Assembly: GCF_014651075.1 (NCBI RefSeq) | Contig: NZ_BMWE01000003.1 | Span: 372,001 to 436,000 of the forward strand | Direction: 5' to 3' | Length of the DNA: 64,000 bases | DNA from: Streptomyces djakartensis | GTDB lineage: Bacteria > Actinomycetota > Actinomycetes > Streptomycetales > Streptomycetaceae | Part shown: one piece after another, positions 18,030 through 26,568 of the stretch | How positions within the stretch are numbered: the first letter of the stretch is position 1 | Layout of the letters: each line of letters starts with the position of its first letter | Program-made: the position numbers and the translations under genes | The notes under the pieces: generated by a model | The model's database searches: none | The model's input: only the letters and a program-made list of their open reading frames with translations | What the model was told of the DNA's origin: nothing

Positions 18030-19315
18030 GTGCCGCAACTGTCCTGTACGGCACGGAAGACCCCGAGGACTTCGGGCTCGACCCCGTCGAGCAGGCCATC
18101 GCCGACATCGCGGCCGGCCGGCCGGTCGTGGTCGTCGACGACGAGGACCGGGAGAACGAGGGCGACCTCGTCATCGCCGCGGAGAAGGCCACCCCCGAGA
18201 TCGTCGCCTTCATGATGAGCGAGTGCCGCGGCCTGATCTGCGCGCCCATGGAGGGCGACGAACTGGACCGGCTGAACCTCCCGCAGATGGTCGAGGACAA
18301 CACCGAGTCGATGAAGACCGCCTTCACGGTCTCCGTCGACGCCTCCGCCGCGCACGGCGTGAGCACCGGCATCTCCGCCTCCGACCGCGCCACCACGCTC
18401 CAGTTGCTCGCCGACGGTGTCTCCGGGCCCGACGACTTCGTCCGCCCCGGCCACATCTTCCCGCTGCGGGCCCGCCCCGGCGGCGTCCTCACCCGCAACG
18501 GACACACCGAGGCCGCCGTCGACCTGGCCCGCCTCGCGGGCCTGCGCCCGGCAGGCGCCATCGTCGAGATCGCCGGCGAGGACGGGCAGATGCTGCGCCT
18601 GCCCGAACTCATCCTCTTCGCCCGCAAGCACGGCCTGACGATCATTTCCATCGAGGACCTGATCGCCTACCGTCGCAGCAGCGAACCCACCGTCCGCCGT
18701 GAGGCCAGGACCCAACTGCCCACCGCCCACGGCACCTTCACGGCGTACGGCTACCGCTCCACCGTCGACGGCGTCGAGCACGTCGCCCTGGTGCACGGCG
18801 AGGTCGGCGGCGGCGAGGACGTCCTGGTCCGCGTCCACTCCGAATGCCTCACCGGTGACGTCTTCTCCTCCGCCCGCTGCGACTGCGGCCCCCAGCTGGA
18901 CGCCTCCCTGGCGCGCATCCAGGCCGAGGGCCGGGGCGTGGTGGTGTACCTGCGCGGACACGAGGGCCGCGGCATCGGCCTGATGTCCAAGCTGCGCGCC
19001 TACGAACTCCAGGAGCGCGGCCGCGACACCCTCGACGCCAACCTCGAACTCGGCCTGCCCGCCGACGCCAGGGACTACGCGGCAGGGGCCCGGATCCTCG
19101 CCGACCTCGGCGTGCGCGGCGTCCGCCTGCTGACCAACAACCCCGACAAGACCGACGCGCTCGTCCGGCACGGCATCATCGTCAAGGCGCGCGTCCCAAT
19201 GCCGGTGAGCGCCGGCGAGCACAACCTCCGCTACCTGCGCACCAAGCGGGACCGGATGGGCCACGACCTGCCCTGGCTGGACACGACCACCGTGCCGGCC
19301 TGCGGCAACCAGTAA
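18026..19315 (+). CDS. ribBA: Bifunctional DHBP synthase / GTP cyclohydrolase II
   Basis: A 429-residue fusion starting at ATG 18026, overlapping ribM by ATGA. The N-terminal half (about residues 20-215) is 3,4-dihydroxy-2-butanone 4-phosphate synthase, with [20 protein letters not shown] and the [20 protein letters not shown] region. The C-terminal half (about 220-415) is GTP cyclohydrolase II. Its zinc ligands fit Cys-x10-Cys-x-Cys in [18 protein letters not shown], and the active-site segment is [11 protein letters not shown]. It supplies both precursors for riboflavin. An in-frame start at 17957 lies inside ribM and was not used. Confidence 0.97.
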   Translation: MSAATVLYGTEDPEDFGLDPVEQAIADIAAGRPVVVVDDEDRENEGDLVIAAEKATPEIVAFMMSECRGLICAPMEGDELDRLNLPQMVEDNTESMKTAFTVSVDASAAHGVSTGISASDRATTLQLLADGVSGPDDFVRPGHIFPLRARPGGVLTRNGHTEAAVDLARLAGLRPAGAIVEIAGEDGQMLRLPELILFARKHGLTIISIEDLIAYRRSSEPTVRREARTQLPTAHGTFTAYGYRSTVDGVEHVALVHGEVGGGEDVLVRVHSECLTGDVFSSARCDCGPQLDASLARIQAEGRGVVVYLRGHEGRGIGLMSKLRAYELQERGRDTLDANLELGLPADARDYAAGARILADLGVRGVRLLTNNPDKTDALVRHGIIVKARVPMPVSAGEHNLRYLRTKRDRMGHDLPWLDTTTVPACGNQ

Positions 19316-19334
19316 GAAAGCACGAGGGAGAGAC

Positions 19335-19820
19335 GTGAGCGGCAAGGGTGCACCGGAGCTGTCCGTACGCAATGTGGGTGACCTCCGGGTCGCCGTCATC
19401 GCGGCACAGTGGCACGAGAAGGTGATGGACGGTCTGGTCGACGGCGCCCTGCGGGCCCTGCACGACCTGGGCATCGACGAGCCGACCCTCCTCAGGGTCC
19501 CCGGCAGCTGGGAGCTCCCGGTCGTCGCCAAGGTCCTCGCGGGCCGGGGCTACGACGCGATCGTCGCCCTCGGCGTCGTCATCCGCGGCGGCACCCCCCA
19601 CTTCGACTACGTGTGCCAGGGCGTGACCCAGGGCCTCACCCAGGTCTCCGTCGACACCGGTGTCCCCGTCGGCTTCGGCGTGCTCACCTGCGACACCGAG
19701 GAGCAGGCCCTGGACCGCGCCGGCCTGGAGGGCTCGAACGAGGACAAGGGGCACGAGGCGGTGACGGCGGCGGTGGCGACCGCGGCCACCCTCCGCTCAG
19801 TATCCGAACCCTGGCGCTGA
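19335..19820 (+). CDS. ribH: 6,7-dimethyl-8-ribityllumazine synthase
   Basis: A 161-residue lumazine synthase joining the diaminouracil and DHBP to form the substrate of RibE; the family forms pentamers or icosahedral shells. Visible signatures are [20 protein letters not shown] at the N-terminus, [35 protein letters not shown] (with the catalytic His) and [21 protein letters not shown]. The start is GTG 19335, preceded by gagggagag, 19 nt after ribBA. It is the last gene of the rib operon; hisE starts 34 nt downstream and may be read through. Confidence 0.96.
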   Translation: MSGKGAPELSVRNVGDLRVAVIAAQWHEKVMDGLVDGALRALHDLGIDEPTLLRVPGSWELPVVAKVLAGRGYDAIVALGVVIRGGTPHFDYVCQGVTQGLTQVSVDTGVPVGFGVLTCDTEEQALDRAGLEGSNEDKGHEAVTAAVATAATLRSVSEPWR

Positions 19821-19854
19821 CGAAAGCCGGCTGTGGCATAGGCTGAGCGTCACC

Positions 19855-20127
19855 ATGTCCAAGAAGACGTTCGAGGAGCTCTTCACCGAGCTCCAGCACA
19901 AGGCCACCCACGGCGACCCGGCCACGTCCCGCACCGCGGAACTGGTCGGCAAGGGCGTCCACGCCATCGGCAAGAAGGTCGTCGAAGAGGCCGCCGAGGT
20001 CTGGATGGCCGCCGAGTACGAGGGCAAGGAGGCGGCCGCCGAGGAGATCTCGCAGCTGCTGTACCACGTCCAGGTGATGATGGTCGCCCGCGGCATCTCG
20101 CTCGACGACGTCTACGCCCACCTCTGA
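19855..20127 (+). CDS. hisE: Phosphoribosyl-ATP pyrophosphatase
   Basis: A 90-residue all-alpha MazG-like enzyme catalysing step 2 of histidine synthesis (phosphoribosyl-ATP to phosphoribosyl-AMP plus PPi). The motif [15 protein letters not shown] with its acidic metal ligands and the second helix [20 protein letters not shown] are characteristic. It is encoded 46 nt upstream of hisG, as in most actinobacteria, where hisE and hisG are separated from the main his operon. Confidence 0.95.
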   Translation: MSKKTFEELFTELQHKATHGDPATSRTAELVGKGVHAIGKKVVEEAAEVWMAAEYEGKEAAAEEISQLLYHVQVMMVARGISLDDVYAHL

Positions 20128-20173
20128 GCCGCACCCCGTTCACGCAAGACACCACGCGAAGGAAGCCGACCTC

Positions 20174-21022
20174 ATGCTGCGCATCGCCGTCCCCAACAAG
20201 GGTTCACTGTCCGGCCCTGCGGCGGAGATGCTGCATGAGGCCGGCTACCAGCAGCGCCGGGAGTCCAAGGAACTGCGGATCGTCGACCCGACGAACGAGG
20301 TCGAGTTCTTCTACCTGCGCCCCCGCGACATCGCCCTCTACGTCGCCTCCGGTCAGCTGGACATCGGCCTCACCGGCCGGGACCTGCTCATCGACTCCGG
20401 CGCCGACGCCGAGGAGATCCTCGCCCTCGGTTTCGCCCGCTCGACCTTCCGCTACGCGAGCAAGCCCGGCACCATCAGCGGCCTCGCCGACCTGGCGGGC
20501 AAGACCGTCGCCACCTCCTATGAGGGCATCGTCGCGGGCCACCTCGCCGACCACGGCATCGACGCCTCCGTCGTCCACCTCGACGGCGCCGTCGAGACCG
20601 CCATCCAGCTCGGCGTCGCCCAGGTCATCGCGGACGTCGTCGAGACCGGCACGTCGCTGCGCAACGCCGGCCTCGAGGTCGTCGGCGAGCCCATCATGCG
20701 GTCCGAGGCCGTCGTCATCCGCCGCACCGGCGCGGACGCCGACGACCCCAAGGTGCAGCAGTTCCTGCGCCGCCTCCAGGGCGTCCTGGTCGCCCGGACG
20801 TACGTGATGATGGACTACGACTGCCGAGTCGAGCAGCTGGAGAAGGCCGTCGCCCTCACCCCCGGTCTGGAATCGCCGACCGTCTCCCCGCTGCACAACG
20901 AGGGCTGGGTCGCCGTCCGCGCGATGGTTCCGGCCAAGGAGGCGCAGCGGATCATGGACGATCTGTACGACATCGGCGCCCGGGCCATCCTGACCACGGC
21001 CATCCACGCCTGCCGTCTCTGA
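20174..21022 (+). CDS. hisG: ATP phosphoribosyltransferase (long form)
   Basis: A 282-residue enzyme for the first committed step of histidine synthesis (ATP + PRPP). It is the long, homohexameric form with a C-terminal ACT-like regulatory domain (about residues 210-282), the site of histidine feedback inhibition. The catalytic domain shows MLRIAVPNKGSLSGPA, DIALYVASGQLDIGLTGRDL, and the PRPP-binding loop DVVETGTSLRNAGLEVV. No HisZ partner is expected for this form. The PH-domain gene starts 13 nt after its stop and is probably cotranscribed. Confidence 0.96.
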   Translation: MLRIAVPNKGSLSGPAAEMLHEAGYQQRRESKELRIVDPTNEVEFFYLRPRDIALYVASGQLDIGLTGRDLLIDSGADAEEILALGFARSTFRYASKPGTISGLADLAGKTVATSYEGIVAGHLADHGIDASVVHLDGAVETAIQLGVAQVIADVVETGTSLRNAGLEVVGEPIMRSEAVVIRRTGADADDPKVQQFLRRLQGVLVARTYVMMDYDCRVEQLEKAVALTPGLESPTVSPLHNEGWVAVRAMVPAKEAQRIMDDLYDIGARAILTTAIHACRL

Positions 21023-21035
21023 GGGGCGAGAGCCG

Positions 21036-21485
21036 ATGTCCGACCTGCCCACCCTGCCCGTCACGTTCCGGCCGGGCAGCACCCGCGTGGTGCTGCTCAC
21101 CGCCGCCGTCGCCGTCTTCGTGGTGATCACGGCCGTCGCGATGTCGCTGCAGCAGCTCAGTCCGGGCGAGCGCGTCAGCTTCGTGTTCACGGCGCTCCTG
21201 CTGGACGCCGTGCTGCTCCTGCTGGCACGGCCCAAGGTCGTCGCCGACGAGGACGGCGTCACTGTCGTCAATCTCACGAACAAGCGCCGGCTGGAGTGGG
21301 CCGAGATCCTTCAGGTGACCCTCCGCCCGGGCGATCCCTGGGTGTTCCTCAACCTCAGCGACGGCACCAGCCTGCCCGCGCTCGGCATTCAGCCGGGCCT
21401 GGCCAGACAGCGCGCGATCGCCGACGCCCGAGCCCTGCGCTCGCTCGCCGAGGCCCGTTCCGTGCCGGACCGCGAGCGGCCCTGA
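21036..21485 (+). CDS. PH-domain-containing membrane protein
   Basis: A 149-residue protein with two N-terminal membrane helices (VVLLTAAVAVFVVITAVAMS and VFTALLLDAVLLLLA). They are followed by a bacterial PH domain (about residues 67-140; VVADEDGVTVVNLTNKRRLE, WAEILQVTLRPGDPWVFLNL). Such PF10756-type proteins are common in actinobacteria next to hisG and their role is unknown. It lies 13 nt after hisG. Confidence 0.85.
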   Translation: MSDLPTLPVTFRPGSTRVVLLTAAVAVFVVITAVAMSLQQLSPGERVSFVFTALLLDAVLLLLARPKVVADEDGVTVVNLTNKRRLEWAEILQVTLRPGDPWVFLNLSDGTSLPALGIQPGLARQRAIADARALRSLAEARSVPDRERP

Positions 21486-21553
21486 GGACCGGCTCGGAGA
21501 GATCCTCGGGGTGGTCACCCTGCCGCATCGGGCCATGTCTTGATTAATCTGGT

Positions 21554-21583
21554 GGCGGAGGCGTGAACGGATGCGCCTCCGCC
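21554..21583 (+). terminator. Perfect 10-bp hairpin after the hisEG/PH gene unit
   Basis: The arms ggcggaggcg (21554-21563) and cgcctccgcc (21574-21583) flank a 10-nt loop. It lies 68 nt beyond the PH-domain gene in the 245-bp gap before the CBS membrane protein. No T-run follows. The remaining sequence up to 21730 shows no recognisable element. Confidence 0.5.
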
Positions 21584-21730
21584 CCTGTCGCCCCGCCCGG
21601 TGTGCCAGGGGCTCCTGCTGATCGAGGAGTGACCCTCTCCGGCGATGGACGGATCGTCCTGCAGTACCTGCGCCGCCCCCTGCCGACATAGCGCGGACCG
21701 TGTCCGCGACCGTGCGGAGGCGGCGGCATC

Positions 21731-23062
21731 ATGACCATCCCCCTGCTGCTCCTGGCAGCCGCGTTCCTGCTGATTTTGGCCAACGGTTTCTTCGTGGCCG
21801 CCGAGTTCGGCCTCGTGACGGTCGAGCGGGCGGACGCCGAGAAGGCCGCAGCCGAGGGCGACCGGCGCGCCCACCGCGTCGTCGAGTCCCTCAGGGAACT
21901 GTCCTTCCAGCTCTCCGGCACCCAGCTCGGCATCACCATCACCTCCCTCGTCGTCGGCATGCTCGCCGAACCGGCGCTCGCGGAGCTGCTGCACGGCCCG
22001 TTCACCTCGATCGGCGTACCCGAGGGTGCCGTCTCCGGGGTCACGGTGGTCGTCGGCATGCTGCTGGCCTCCGCCGTGCAGATGGTGATCGGCGAGCTGC
22101 TGCCCAAGAACTGGGCGGTGTCCAGGCCGCTCCAGGTCGCGCGCTTCGTCGCGGGCCCGCAGCATGTCTTCGCCCGGCTGTTCCGCCCGGTGATCGCCGG
22201 TCTGAACGCCGTCGCGAACCGGCTGGTACGCGCCCTGGGCATCGAGCCCGCCGAGGAACTGGCCTCCGCCCGCACTCCCGGCGAGCTCGTCTCCCTGGCC
22301 CGTCACTCCGCCCGGGCCGGCGCCCTGGAGCAGGACACGGCCGATCTCTTCGTCCGCACGCTGTCGCTGGCCGAGCTCACCGCTCAGCACGTGATGACGC
22401 CGCGGGTGAAGGTCAGTGCCCTGCAGTCCTCCGCCACCGCCGAGGACGTCGTCAACCTGACCCGCGCCACCGGCCTGTCCCGCTTCCCCGTCTACCGGGA
22501 CAAGATCGACGAGGTCGTCGGCATGGTCCACCTCAAGGACGCCCTGGCGGTGCCCGTGCGGGACCGGCTGCGCACCCCCGTCGGCCGCATCGCCCGCCCG
22601 GCGCTGCTCGTCCCCGAGACCCTGCCCGTACGGCCGCTGCTCGCCCGCCTGCGCAGCGAGCAGCCCATCGCGGTCGTCGTCGACGAGTACGGCGGCACCG
22701 CCGGTGTGGTCACGCTGGAGGACATCGTCGAGGAGATCGTCGGCGAGGTCCGCGACGAGCACGACGAACACGACCTGCCCGAGCTGGCCGCCGCCCCGCC
22801 CGAGGACGGCAGGCCCGCCTGGGACGTCGACGGCGGCTGCCGTGTCGACATCCTCCAGCGCATAGGCCTGGAGGTGCCCGAGGGCCCGTACGAGACCGTG
22901 GCGGGCCTCATCGCCGACCTGCTGGGCCGGATCCCGGCCGTCGGTGACAAGGCGGAGCTTCCCGGCTGGCGGCTGTCGGTGCGCCAGGTCGGCCACTACC
23001 GCGCCGAGCGGGTGCGGCTCGTCAGGACCGCCCCGGTCGCCGTGATGGAGGCCGCCCGATGA
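21731..23062 (+). CDS. CNNM/hemolysin-C-like membrane protein with CBS pair (first of two)
   Basis: A 443-residue protein with an N-terminal CNNM/DUF21 membrane domain of about four helices (FLLILANGFFVAAEFGLVTV, QLGITITSLVVGMLAEPALA, MVIGELLPKNWAVSRP). It continues with a CBS pair (about residues 215-340; TAQHVMTPRVKVSALQ, PIAVVVDEYGGTAGVVTLED) and a C-terminal CorC_HlyC domain. Homologues act in magnesium or cobalt export and tolerance; older databases name them hemolysins without evidence for that role. It is translationally coupled to the next gene by a 4-nt overlap. Confidence 0.9.
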   Translation: MTIPLLLLAAAFLLILANGFFVAAEFGLVTVERADAEKAAAEGDRRAHRVVESLRELSFQLSGTQLGITITSLVVGMLAEPALAELLHGPFTSIGVPEGAVSGVTVVVGMLLASAVQMVIGELLPKNWAVSRPLQVARFVAGPQHVFARLFRPVIAGLNAVANRLVRALGIEPAEELASARTPGELVSLARHSARAGALEQDTADLFVRTLSLAELTAQHVMTPRVKVSALQSSATAEDVVNLTRATGLSRFPVYRDKIDEVVGMVHLKDALAVPVRDRLRTPVGRIARPALLVPETLPVRPLLARLRSEQPIAVVVDEYGGTAGVVTLEDIVEEIVGEVRDEHDEHDLPELAAAPPEDGRPAWDVDGGCRVDILQRIGLEVPEGPYETVAGLIADLLGRIPAVGDKAELPGWRLSVRQVGHYRAERVRLVRTAPVAVMEAAR

Positions 23063-24135
23063 GCGTGCTCCAACTGACCTTCGCCGCGCTCCTGGTGCTG
23101 GCCAACGGCTTCTTCGTCGGCGCGGAGTTCGCGCTCGTCTCCGTACGCCGCAGTCAGATCGAACCGCTCGGCACCGCCCGGGCCCGGCAGGTCCTCTACG
23201 GACTGGAGCGGCTGCCGCAGATGATGGCGGCGGCCCAGTTCGGCATCACGATCTGCTCCCTCACTCTGGGCGCGGTCGCCGAACCGACGGTCGCGCACCT
23301 GCTGGAGCCGGTGTTCGAGTGGATCCACCTGCCGCACGGCATGATCCATCCGCTCACCTATGTCATCGCCCTCGCCGCGGTGGTCTTCTTCCACCTCGTC
23401 ATCGGTGAGATGGTCCCGAAGAACCTGGCGATGGCGGCCCCCGAGAAGACCGCGCTGTGGCTCAGCCCCGGTCTGGTCTGGTTCGCCCGCTTCTGCAAGC
23501 CGATCACCGCCGCCCTCGGCGCGGTCTCGCAGGGCATCCTGCGGCTGTTCCACGTCGAGCCCAAGGACGAGGTCGAGGCCGTCTTCACCAGCGAGCAGCT
23601 CAACCGGCTGGTGGAGGACGCCGGCCAGGCGGGGCTGCTCGACCCCGAGGAGGCCGAACGCCTGGAGGACGCCCTGGAGCTGGGCTCCCGCCCGGTGACG
23701 GACGTCCTGCTGACACACGAGTCACTGGTGACGGTGAGCCCGTCGGTCACCCCCGCCCGCATCGTCGAGCTCACCGCCCGCACCGGGTACTCCCGCTTCC
23801 CGGTCGCCGCGGACAACGGTGTGTTCATGGGCTACCTGCACGTCAAGGACGTCCTCGACCTGGAGCACTCGGACCGGGCCGTGCCGCAGCAGCTGTGGCG
23901 GCCCATGACGACGCTGAGGCCCGAGCTGCCGCTGGACGACGCGCTGACGGTGATGCGGCGGGCGGCCACGCACCTGGCGCAGGTGGCCGACGGGGCCGGG
24001 AAGGTGCTCGGTCTTGTCGCGTTGGAGGACGTGCTGGAGCTGCTGGTGGGGGAGGTGCGGGATCCGGCTCACCGGCAGGTGCGCGAGGTCCGGCTGACCG
24101 AGCCGAGGTCCGGTGAAGAGGTGCTGGCGACGTAG
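23059..24135 (+). CDS. CNNM/hemolysin-C-like membrane protein with CBS pair (second of two)
   Basis: A 358-residue paralogue of the preceding gene, starting at ATG 23059 (ATGA overlap). It has the same DUF21 membrane domain (LLVLANGFFVGAEFALVSVR, QFGITICSLTLGAVAEPTVA, LVIGEMVPKNLAM) and a CBS pair (about residues 205-335). It ends soon after LVALEDVLELLVGEVRDP, so it lacks the C-terminal CorC_HlyC domain of its partner. The two probably act as a heteromeric divalent-cation transport or regulation pair. Confidence 0.9.
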   Translation: MSVLQLTFAALLVLANGFFVGAEFALVSVRRSQIEPLGTARARQVLYGLERLPQMMAAAQFGITICSLTLGAVAEPTVAHLLEPVFEWIHLPHGMIHPLTYVIALAAVVFFHLVIGEMVPKNLAMAAPEKTALWLSPGLVWFARFCKPITAALGAVSQGILRLFHVEPKDEVEAVFTSEQLNRLVEDAGQAGLLDPEEAERLEDALELGSRPVTDVLLTHESLVTVSPSVTPARIVELTARTGYSRFPVAADNGVFMGYLHVKDVLDLEHSDRAVPQQLWRPMTTLRPELPLDDALTVMRRAATHLAQVADGAGKVLGLVALEDVLELLVGEVRDPAHRQVREVRLTEPRSGEEVLAT

Positions 24136-24154
24136 CACCGTAGCTGCGGGCACG

Positions 24155-24258
24155 TGGGGGCTGGTCGCGCGGTTCCCCGCCCCCGGACAGGTGGGTGCGG
24201 CTCGACCGGCCTTCACCGGACCCACTCAGGGGCGCGGGGAACCGCGCGACCAGCCCCA
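24155..24258. repeat. Long Streptomyces intergenic palindrome between convergent genes
   Basis: Two 30-nt arms, 24155-24184 (containing ctggtcgcgcggttccccgc) and 24229-24258, are almost perfect inverted copies. The 44-nt centre holds a smaller gtgggt/acccac stem. The arm sequence belongs to a type seen in many copies between convergent Streptomyces genes. It fills the gap between the CBS membrane protein gene and the minus-strand AAA ATPase and probably terminates both transcripts. Confidence 0.75.
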
Positions 24259-24278
24259 CCGGCCCGCGGCCGGCGAAC

Positions 24279-26138
24279 TCACATGGCCGACGGATCCTGC
24301 GGTCCCCGCCCCGACAAGACCTCTCCATACGCCTGCATCAGATCCGGCAGCCGCAGCGTCGCCAGATCGTCCCGCCCCAGCACCCCGGGGTACCCGGACA
24401 GCCTGAGGTCCCGGTACGCACAGCTCTTCTCGTACAGCGTCCGCAGAAACCGCCCGTTCCCCAGCTCGTCGATCCACCCCTGATCCACCACGTGCCCGGC
24501 GATCGACCGCAACTCGTCGAGGGCCTCCTCGTCCCACAGATCCCCGTTCTCCGCCGCGAGCACCTTGCCGATCTCGGTGAGTTCCGGGGGCCGGTACGAA
24601 GGAAAGTCCACGCGGGTGGTGAAGCGGGAGGAGAGCCCGGGGTTCGCGGCGAGCAGGCGGTCCATGCCCTCCGGGTAGCCGGCCAGGATGACCACGAGGT
24701 GGTCGCGGTTGTCCTCGGCCCGCTTCAGCAGCACCTGCAGCGCCTCGTCGCCGTACGCGTCTCCCTTGCCGTAACCGGAGTTGGACAGCGAGTACGCCTC
24801 GTCGACGAAGAGCACACCGCCGAGGGCCGAGTCGATCAGCTCGTTCGCCTTCACGGCCGTCTGCCCGAGGTACTCGCCGACCAGATCGGCCCGCTGGGCC
24901 TCCACCAGATGGTCGCCACCGAGCAGGCCGAGGGCGTAGAACACGCGGCCGAGGATCCGGGCGACGGTGGTCTTGCCGGTGCCGGAAGGGCCGGAGAAGA
25001 CGAAGTGCCGTTTCGGCGGCTGGACCGGCAGCCCCTGCCCGGCCCTCAGCCGGGCCATGTTCAACTGTGCCGACAACGCCTTGACCTGCCGCTTCACCGG
25101 CTCCAGCCCCACCATGCGCTCCAGCTCGGCGAGGGCCGCCTCGAGTAACGCCGGGTCGGTGGGCCCGGCGGGCAGCCACGACGCCGGCCCGCCTTTCTCG
25201 CGCACCGAGGGGTCGCTGACCGGTGGCAGGGGAGCGGAGCCGGGCGGCTCGGGATCGGGCAGTCTCAGATCGCGGCCGTCGGTGCCGAAGAGGGGATCGA
25301 ACCCGTCAGGACCGTCCACGGCGTCCTGGCCGGCGCCGGTGAGTGTGATGGCCGCGAGATCGGCGGCGTCGTAGCCGTCGCCCTCGGCGATCGCGGCGAG
25401 CCGCGCCGAGGTGTCCATGAAGGCGGGGTCGACGCGGTGCACGGCCCGGTACAGGGGGAGCGCGGCGGCGCTGCGGCCGGTGCCCTCGTGCGCCCGGGCC
25501 AGCCAGTAGCGCAGCTCCTTGCGCTGGGGCTGCTCACTGCGGCAGCGCATCAGCGCGGCGGACAGCAGCGGCTCGGCCTGGCCGTACATCTCCAGGCGAA
25601 CCCGGGCCATGCCGCCGAACAGGCCCGCCTCGATGCCGAGCACCGGGTCGTCGAGGAGGGGGTCGGTGTGCCGGACCAGCTGCTCCCAGTCCTTCACCAG
25701 GTAGGCGCGGCAGGCGTGCAGGAACCGGATGTGGTGATCGGTGTCCACCGGCGGCAGTCCGGCGAGCGCCCGGTCCAGCTCGGGGACGTGGCGGCCGTCC
25801 AGCCAGTGGGAGGCGTGCGCGAGCAGCAGATCGCGCGGGCTCTCCAGCACGGGCTGTACCCACCAGCCCAGCCAGTACCAGGAGTTGAGGGTGCGCCGGT
25901 AGCGGGAACGCTGCTCGCCGAAGCGGTCACGGTGCCGGAACATCCTGAGGAGCGCCGTCGTCGTGTCGACGCGCAGCGCGTGCAGCCCGAGCCAGCCGTC
26001 GGCCATCCCCGGGTCCATCCGGACGGCGGCGTGGAACTCCTCCTCCGCCTGCGGATAGGCACCCATGGTGTAGGCGTCCACGCCTCGCAGCCAGGCGAGG
26101 TCGGCGGGGGCCTGAGGGCCCTGCGTGCCGAAGTCCAT
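24279..26138 (-). CDS. AAA+ ATPase of the CbxX/EccA type with N-terminal TPR region
   Basis: A 619-residue protein starting at the complement of 26136-26138 (MDFGTQGPQAPADLAW). Residues 1-260 are helical TPR-like repeats, followed by a Pro-rich linker (about 285-325). The AAA+ domain has Walker A GPSGTGKT at 383-390, Walker B VLFVDE at 442-447 and the arginine-finger region NPGLSSRFTTRVDF. This order matches EccA ATPases of type VII secretion, yet no other esx gene is nearby. Codon 331 is TTA (complement of 25146-25148), rare in Streptomyces and read only by the bldA tRNA, so translation is probably tied to development. No client is visible. Confidence 0.85.
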   Translation of the reverse strand: MDFGTQGPQAPADLAWLRGVDAYTMGAYPQAEEEFHAAVRMDPGMADGWLGLHALRVDTTTALLRMFRHRDRFGEQRSRYRRTLNSWYWLGWWVQPVLESPRDLLLAHASHWLDGRHVPELDRALAGLPPVDTDHHIRFLHACRAYLVKDWEQLVRHTDPLLDDPVLGIEAGLFGGMARVRLEMYGQAEPLLSAALMRCRSEQPQRKELRYWLARAHEGTGRSAAALPLYRAVHRVDPAFMDTSARLAAIAEGDGYDAADLAAITLTGAGQDAVDGPDGFDPLFGTDGRDLRLPDPEPPGSAPLPPVSDPSVREKGGPASWLPAGPTDPALLEAALAELERMVGLEPVKRQVKALSAQLNMARLRAGQGLPVQPPKRHFVFSGPSGTGKTTVARILGRVFYALGLLGGDHLVEAQRADLVGEYLGQTAVKANELIDSALGGVLFVDEAYSLSNSGYGKGDAYGDEALQVLLKRAEDNRDHLVVILAGYPEGMDRLLAANPGLSSRFTTRVDFPSYRPPELTEIGKVLAAENGDLWDEEALDELRSIAGHVVDQGWIDELGNGRFLRTLYEKSCAYRDLRLSGYPGVLGRDDLATLRLPDLMQAYGEVLSGRGPQDPSAM

Positions 26139-26399
26139 CACGTCCCCCACGAACCGTGCCCCCGTCGGAATGCCAACGAGCCGCCCCCAGCCGGCTGCCC
26201 TGCTCGAACCGCTCTGCCACGGACCGGAGTTGCCAGGTGCGCGAAGCAACCGTCCGTGGGTCGCAACGAGGGCATCGTACCCGCGGGGGCCGCTGCCCCG
26301 TAGGGTGCCGCACGGGCCGTTCGGCGAGGTGGGAGCGGACGCGGCGAAGCAGCGCACGGTGACCGAGGGTGAGCGTTCTCGGCATACGGCGCCTCGAAA

Positions 26400-26568
26400 A
26401 CCGGAAGAAGACAGAACGAAGCCCCCGGTCACGGGGGAACAACCGGGGGCTTCGCGTCTGTGGGCGGCTCCGAATGGCCGCACATTGAGAACGTAAATCC
26501 TGTACGGGCCCTCGGTCAAGCCGAGTTGGAGCACTTCGCCAAGTTGCCCCGCAAGGGCTTTCACGAGT
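26400..26568 (-). ncRNA. Candidate small RNA or long 3' UTR with intrinsic terminator
   Basis: On the minus strand, downstream of the kinase stop, about 115 nt of unusually A/T-tolerant sequence leads into a strong hairpin followed by a T-rich tail. Frames through it use AAA, CTT, CAA, ATT and GTT codons and do not look coding. It could be a processed 3' UTR RNA or an independent sRNA. No Rfam family was recognised. Confidence 0.3.
26417..26454 (-). terminator. Strong intrinsic terminator
   Basis: The arms cgaagcccccggt (26417-26429) and accgggggcttcg (26442-26454) are perfect 13-bp complements with a 12-nt loop, extended by acaga/tctgt. On the minus strand the stem is followed by a T-rich ttctgtcttctt tract. 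This is the best rho-independent terminator in the window and is oriented to end minus-strand transcription coming from the kinase gene. Confidence 0.8.

Larger units (their letters stand above)
26139..26568. other. 430-bp gap between two minus-strand genes
   Basis: The part next to the AAA ATPase start (26139-26400) should hold its promoter, but no clear hexamer pair was seen. The rest holds a strong hairpin (26417-26454) and a conserved-looking lower-GC stretch (26455-26568). Reading frames through it have poor third-position GC, so no protein gene is called. Confidence 0.6.

Noticed and set aside
21486-21730. M-box-type magnesium riboswitch upstream of the CBS membrane proteins
   Set aside because: The conserved M-box segments (such as gaggctcct followed by ctgctgcc) could not be found. 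Only a simple hairpin is present.
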